64,000 bases of DNA from Candidatus Melainabacteria bacterium (lineage in GTDB: Bacteria > Cyanobacteriota > Vampirovibrionia > Obscuribacterales > Obscuribacteraceae): positions 124,001-188,000 of the forward strand of contig JACRFZ010000087.1 in assembly GCA_016212515.1 (NCBI GenBank). The letters are read 5' to 3'. Below, piece by piece: positions 60,283-64,000 of this stretch (its first letter is position 1; each line of letters starts with the position of its first letter). The translations under genes and the position numbers were made by a program. The notes under the pieces were generated by a model. That model did no database searches. It was not told where the DNA came from and was given only the letters and a program-made list of their open reading frames with translations.

Positions 60283-61119
60283 ATGAGCACAAAATCCTTA
60301 AAGGTCATCCATAGCCTCTGCCGGTCGCTCGCCATAAGAATTCTCTCCGAGCTGACCAGAAGCAAGTGCTGCCTCTGCCGCCGGGGCGACGTCGTCGCCA
60401 CCACTTTTGGTGGCAGCATAAGCTTGCCGCACCGGCTCTGCCCTGCCTGCTTCAACAAGCTCAGGCAGCCCATTCTAACAGGCTACCTGCTGGTACAAGA
60501 AAAGCCCGTGCCCTTCTTTTGCGCCGGCGCCTACGAAGGTGTTTTTCAAAGCCTCATCCATAAAATCAAATACCAGGGCGAAGCGGCACTTTGCTTCGAC
60601 CTGGCCATTGTTTTGCACGGGCTGATAGCGGCATTTCTCAACCCAGAAAACAACTACCTTTTGCTGCCAATTCCCCTGCACAACCGCAGGCAGAAAGAAA
60701 GAGGCTACAACCAGTGCGAAGTTCTAGCAAGAGCCCTCTGCCGCCTCAATAAAGAGCATCGCCGCTTCAAGGGAAAAGCAGCCGCCATCACCTTTAAACC
60801 ACTCCTTTTGAGAGCAAAAGACACTCCACCCCAACACTCCCTGACGAGGCAAGAAAGAATCGCCAATGTGGAAAGTGCCTTTGCACTCAAAAAGGGCTGC
60901 GCAAGCACGATCGCAGGCAGTCGTATTATTTTGCTTGACGATGTGCTCACTTCCGGTGCCACCGCCCATGAGGCGGCGCAACTGCTGCTCTCGGCAGGAG
61001 CCCGAGAAGTAGTGGTGCTTACCTTAGCCCGCACCATAAAGAAATGGCAGGGGCTGAAAGCTAGGCCTGCACCTTTTGAAACATCGGCGCCACTCGGCAA
61101 GGGCGCACATCAACCTTGA
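60283..61119 (+). CDS. ComF-family phosphoribosyltransferase-like protein
   Basis: 278 residues. Zinc ligands CCLC (about 31) and CPAC (about 57) at the N-terminus, followed by AYEGVFQSLIHKIKYQGEAAL, PIPLHNRRQKERGYNQ and the PRPP-binding loop IILLDDVLTSGATAHEA (about 216). ComF is needed for DNA uptake in competent bacteria, but homologues are widespread in non-competent ones. Its 3' end overlaps the convergent YciI-like gene by 59 nt. Confidence 0.92.
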   Translation: MSTKSLKVIHSLCRSLAIRILSELTRSKCCLCRRGDVVATTFGGSISLPHRLCPACFNKLRQPILTGYLLVQEKPVPFFCAGAYEGVFQSLIHKIKYQGEAALCFDLAIVLHGLIAAFLNPENNYLLLPIPLHNRRQKERGYNQCEVLARALCRLNKEHRRFKGKAAAITFKPLLLRAKDTPPQHSLTRQERIANVESAFALKKGCASTIAGSRIILLDDVLTSGATAHEAAQLLLSAGAREVVVLTLARTIKKWQGLKARPAPFETSAPLGKGAHQP

Positions 61120-61366
61120 GCCAAACTTCACCGGTGACATAGGGCTCTACCTTGAGCCACTTATCCAGGTCCTCTCGAGTGGGGAAATCCACCACCAAAA
61201 TCGAACCGACCATTTTCTCGTTGTCATCGAGAAGGGCAGTGGCAAACAAAAGCGTGCCGGAAGCTTTCATCTTCTCGGCGCCTTTGAGATGTTCTTCTCG
61301 CTTATGCAAACGACGTTCCAGCGCCTTAGGGTCTTCGCCGTCATATCCAGTTACTACAAATTGCAT
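61061..61366 (-). CDS. YciI-like protein
   Basis: 101 residues, a small ferredoxin-like YciI-domain protein with VVTGYDGEDPKALERRL, HLKGAEKMKASGTLLFATALLD and SILVVDFPTREDLDKWLKVEPYVTGEVW. The family includes small dehydrochlorinase-like enzymes, but for most members the role is unknown. ATG with GGAG 8 nt upstream. It follows hemL after 28 nt and overlaps the end of the convergent ComF-like gene. Confidence 0.88.
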   Translation of the reverse strand: MQFVVTGYDGEDPKALERRLHKREEHLKGAEKMKASGTLLFATALLDDNEKMVGSILVVDFPTREDLDKWLKVEPYVTGEVWLKVDVRPCRVAPMFQKVQA

Positions 61367-61394
61367 GTCCTTAACTCCGCCGGATTGGTCTCAC

Positions 61395-62786
61395 TTAAGC
61401 AGCTTGCGCCTTATCGATAGCCTTAGCAAAAGCCTCTATGGTGGCTTTGATATCAGCTTTAGAGTGCATAATGGAAAGGAAGGCAGCCTCGAACTGCGAA
61501 GGCGGCCAGTAAACGCCTTCCTCGATCAAATTTCTCCAGACCTTGCCAAAGAATGCCGTATCGCACTTGAGTGCATCATCGAAATTGTTCACAGGCTTGT
61601 CCGTGAAGAACAAGCTGAGCATACCGGGAACATGCACCACCTGTCCCTTGACGTTCTTCTCTTTGAGCAGCGCCGTAAGACCTTCAGCCAGTTCCTCCGT
61701 GATGCGACCCAGAGTTTCGTAGACTTTACCGTTGCGCAAATAACGTAGCTGGGCAAGTCCGGCCGCCATGGCCAGGGGATTACCGGAAAGCGTGCCGGCT
61801 TGATAAACAGGACCTTCCGGTGCCACCATGCACATAATCTCTTTACGGCCGCCATAGGCGCCCACAGGCAAACCACCACCGATGACCTTACCGAAACAGG
61901 TCAGATCGGGTTTGACGGAGAAGCGCTCCTGGGCGCCACCCAGAGCCAATCTAAAACCAGTCATCACCTCGTCGAAGATAAGCAGGGCGCCGGATTCTTT
62001 GCAAAGCCCGGTCAAGCACTTGAGGAACTCGGCAGTGGGCACAATGACGCCGGAATTACCGACCACAGGCTCAATAATCACGCATGCGATTTCAGTGGAT
62101 TTCTGAGCGAAGGCCTGGCGCAGAGCGTCAACATCGTTGTAGGGCAGCGAAAGGGTGAGCCCGGTAAACTGAGTGGGCACGCCGGGAGAACTGGTGGCTT
62201 CACTCAAGCCGAGGGTGGCCAGCCCAGAACCGGCTTTGACCAGAAAGGAATCGGCATGACCGTGATAACAGCCATCGAACTTGATCACCAGCTCACGCTT
62301 GGTAAAGGCACGAGCCAACCTGATGGCGGACATACAGGCTTCCGTGCCGGAATTGACCATGCGCACCATTTCCACAGAGGGAACCAACTGGCAAATCAGC
62401 TCTGCCATCTCTACTTCCAGCCGGCTCGGCGCACCATAGCTGGTGCCCCTGGTGATGGCGTCCTCGATAGCGGTGAGAACACTGGGATGCCTGTGACCCA
62501 AAATCATCGGTCCCCAGGACCCGACATAATCGATGTACTTGTGCTCGTCTTCATCGAACATATAGGCGCCGTCGGCGCTGGCAATAAAGATGGGATTGGC
62601 GCCCACCGACTTGCAGGCTCTCACGGGCGAATTAACGCCGCCTGGAATGCGCTCCTTGGCCCGTTCAAAAAGCTTGGCGGAGCGCTCCAGGCAGAAACTG
62701 CCCTGACTGGCTTTGCCTTCACCGTCCTTACCAGGTTCCCCGGACTTCTCGCCCTTAGCTTTATCCGCTACGACGTTGACAGCCAT
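61395..62786 (-). CDS. hemL: Glutamate-1-semialdehyde 2,1-aminomutase
   Basis: 463 residues. HemL makes 5-aminolaevulinate from glutamate 1-semialdehyde in the C5 haem pathway. PLP Lys300 lies in CFGKVIGGGLPVGAYGG, with IFDEVMTGFRLA, MVNSGTEACMSAIRLAR and WGPMILGH conserved. A GAGG is 6 nt before the ATG. An unusual 28-residue Lys/Glu/Gly-rich extension precedes the start of the usual domain. It lies between the TlpA-like and YciI-like genes in one operon. Confidence 0.98.
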   Translation of the reverse strand: MAVNVVADKAKGEKSGEPGKDGEGKASQGSFCLERSAKLFERAKERIPGGVNSPVRACKSVGANPIFIASADGAYMFDEDEHKYIDYVGSWGPMILGHRHPSVLTAIEDAITRGTSYGAPSRLEVEMAELICQLVPSVEMVRMVNSGTEACMSAIRLARAFTKRELVIKFDGCYHGHADSFLVKAGSGLATLGLSEATSSPGVPTQFTGLTLSLPYNDVDALRQAFAQKSTEIACVIIEPVVGNSGVIVPTAEFLKCLTGLCKESGALLIFDEVMTGFRLALGGAQERFSVKPDLTCFGKVIGGGLPVGAYGGRKEIMCMVAPEGPVYQAGTLSGNPLAMAAGLAQLRYLRNGKVYETLGRITEELAEGLTALLKEKNVKGQVVHVPGMLSLFFTDKPVNNFDDALKCDTAFFGKVWRNLIEEGVYWPPSQFEAAFLSIMHSKADIKATIEAFAKAIDKAQAA

Positions 62787-62822
62787 CTATAACCTCACTT
62801 TATGGTTTGCGCAATTTTTAGC

Positions 62823-63284
62823 TTATACCGCCTGGGTCAACCCAAGCACTCTTTGCACCACGGGCTCCGTCATCTTGATAGCCTTCTCGCCGGCCTGAAA
62901 ATGGCGCATTTTGTGCTCAGCATCAAAGAGATAAAGAGCAGGCACAAACTTGTTTTCGAATCGATCGGTAATTGTGTGCCAGTTATCGACAACACAGGGC
63001 TGTTTCATTTCCCATTCTTCCAGGCATTCTTTCACGGCCGGAACATTGGTATCTGACTCCTGCCTGGGCATGTGGATGGAGATGATTCTCAAGCCCTTGG
63101 GACCGTAAAGGTCTACCCAGTTATTCAGCTCAGGCAGAGACTCTTTGCAAATACCGCAGCTAAGGGCCCAGAAGTGAATCAGTACAGGCTGACCTTCCAG
63201 GTCCTGGTCTTTGACACCGGGGCTGTTGAACCAATCGGTGCCGCCATCCAGAGACGGTAAAGGAGCATCCATTCTAAGAGGCAT
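62823..63284 (-). CDS. TlpA/thioredoxin-like protein
   Basis: 153 residues from an in-frame ATG with GGAGG 12 nt upstream. The redox site C43-G-I-C46 lies in HFWALSCGICKESLPELNNW, and VPALYLFD holds the cis-Pro region. No signal peptide is visible with this start, so it may be cytoplasmic, unlike most TlpA proteins. It lies 36 nt upstream of hemL. Confidence 0.9.
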   Translation of the reverse strand: MPLRMDAPLPSLDGGTDWFNSPGVKDQDLEGQPVLIHFWALSCGICKESLPELNNWVDLYGPKGLRIISIHMPRQESDTNVPAVKECLEEWEMKQPCVVDNWHTITDRFENKFVPALYLFDAEHKMRHFQAGEKAIKMTEPVVQRVLGLTQAV

Positions 63285-63472
63285 AGGCTGTGGCGCCCTC
63301 CTGCTGAAAGTTTTGTGAAACCGCGTCAACTACGCTCAGGGTAATTTTAGCCTTTCCGAGCGCGGATTCCACCAACCGTACAAGATACTTAAAGACTAAA
63401 CATGTGCAAGTCCGCCGACTGAGCGACCAGACAGGGCCGGTGGCGAGCGGTCGGGAAGAGACGGCAAAGGAA

Positions 63473-63506
63473 AGAGCTGCCTGCCCACTCAAGGGAAAGC
63501 AGCTCT
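63473..63506 (-). terminator. Putative terminator of the peroxiredoxin gene
   Basis: Minus strand: AGAGCTGC-N18-GCAGCTCT, 8-bp perfect arms, then TTCCTTT. It begins 44 nt after the peroxiredoxin stop. The U-tract is interrupted, so strength is uncertain. The rest of 63285-63549 shows nothing clear. Confidence 0.5.
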
Positions 63507-63549
63507 AATGACTCATGTTGCCTGGTTTAGTTGAACTAAAGTGAGCAAA

Positions 63550-64000
63550 TTAGACAGTCATGGGCTTTTGGCCCGGTTTCCAATCAGCCTGGCAGAGACC
63601 GCCGGTCTTGAGGGCTTCAAGAACGCGCAGGGTTTCTTCAACGGAACGGCCGATGTTCAGGCTGTGAACAACCTGGTACTGAAGAACACCATCGGGATCG
63701 ATGATGAAAAGACCGCGCAGGGCGATACCTTTGTCTTCCATCAAGACGCCGTAGTCGCGAGCAACATCTTTGGTGATGTCGGAAGCGAGAACGTAGTTGA
63801 GGGAACCCAATCCACCCTGAGCTTCGCTGGTGTTGATCCAGGCTCTGTGGCTGTAAACGCTATCGGTTGAGATGGCCAGTACATCAGCACCGGCTTTTTT
63901 GAACTCATCATATTTCTCAGAGAAGGCCTTCAGTTCGGTCGGGCAAACGAAGGTGAAATCCAGAGGATAGAAGAAAAGAACGAGCCACTTACCTTTGTAA
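63550..64000 (-). CDS. 2-Cys peroxiredoxin (5' end outside the window)
   Basis: About 149 residues, cut by the window edge. It is a typical Prx1/AhpC-like peroxidase that reduces H2O2 and alkyl hydroperoxides. The peroxidatic Cys lies in FFYPLDFTFVCPTE and the resolving Cys in GGLCQADWKPG, with SVYSHRAW and the GLFIIDPDG strand conserved. A 43-nt gap separates the stop from a putative terminator. The start codon is not in the window. Confidence 0.95.
   Translation of the reverse strand, partial: YKGKWLVLFFYPLDFTFVCPTELKAFSEKYDEFKKAGADVLAISTDSVYSHRAWINTSEAQGGLGSLNYVLASDITKDVARDYGVLMEDKGIALRGLFIIDPDGVLQYQVVHSLNIGRSVEETLRVLEALKTGGLCQADWKPGQKPMTV

Noticed and set aside
1..64000. tRNA, rRNA, insertion sequences, CRISPR arrays and replication origins
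   Set aside because: I looked for the T-loop consensus, transposase motifs and short spaced direct repeats and saw none, but an eye search can miss divergent examples.

Overview
The window (about 55% G+C, densely coded on both strands) looks like chromosomal DNA of a Gram-negative-type bacterium. It has Lgt, lipoproteins, periplasmic TPR proteins, a SurA/PrsA-like foldase, HemL (C5 haem pathway), Mfd, RadA-UvrC and long-form HPF. Many TPR proteins, many secreted Gly/Pro-rich proteins and frequent GTG/TTG starts recall non-photosynthetic Cyanobacteriota (Melainabacteria, Obscuribacterales-like). That placement is inference; no rRNA or tRNA gene was seen to support it.

Region 1 (about 0.1-21.3 kb, all on the minus strand) is a divergent type IV secretion (T4SS)-like locus. 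In transcription order it holds two paralogous secreted Pro/Gly-rich proteins, a Q/N-rich secreted protein, another small secreted protein, a pilin-like protein with its own terminator, a truncated copy of the next gene's N-terminus, and a 2335-residue extended VirB6/TrbL-like protein. After these come a zinc-ribbon protein, a VirB3-like protein, a VirB4 ATPase, a VirB8-like NTF2 candidate, a VirD4/TraG-like coupling ATPase with a C-terminal zinc ribbon, and a serpin. No relaxase, VirB9, VirB10 or VirB11 is visible, so protein export is at least as likely as conjugation. Three promoters in the locus share one layout: a TTCCC-N8-GGGAA-type palindrome, 8-9 bp, a -35 box, 17 bp, and a TAAAGT-like -10 box.

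Region 2 (21.9-31 kb) is mostly housekeeping: a coiled-coil protein, rarA with a possible 33-residue membrane leader ORF, a TPR protein, radA-uvrC, a small secreted protein and lgt. Region 3 (30.5-44.4 kb) holds a two-gene unit sharing a TL[DE]FTPL motif, a 1257-residue TPR protein built of about 220-residue super-repeats, hpf, a TIM-barrel glycosidase-like exported protein, thpR, an exported amidase, mnmA and another TPR protein.

Region 4 (44.6-54.6 kb) has mfd with a lipoprotein PpiC foldase, a TPR protein, a secreted 12-residue-repeat protein, a parallel beta-helix protein and a TadG-like protein whose ribosome site lies in a 15-bp hairpin. Region 5 (54.6-64 kb) has an SPFH-RHH operon whose promoter is covered by 11-bp direct repeats, then prs-MBL hydrolase-GGDEF, a PLP enzyme, a ComF-like protein, a TlpA-like protein-hemL-YciI operon and a 2-Cys peroxiredoxin cut by the window edge.

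The best candidates for something undescribed are the T4SS locus (repeat-extended VirB6, its truncated twin with the same promoter, and the serpin), the SPFH-RHH operon with its tandem operator, and the FTPL-motif gene pair.
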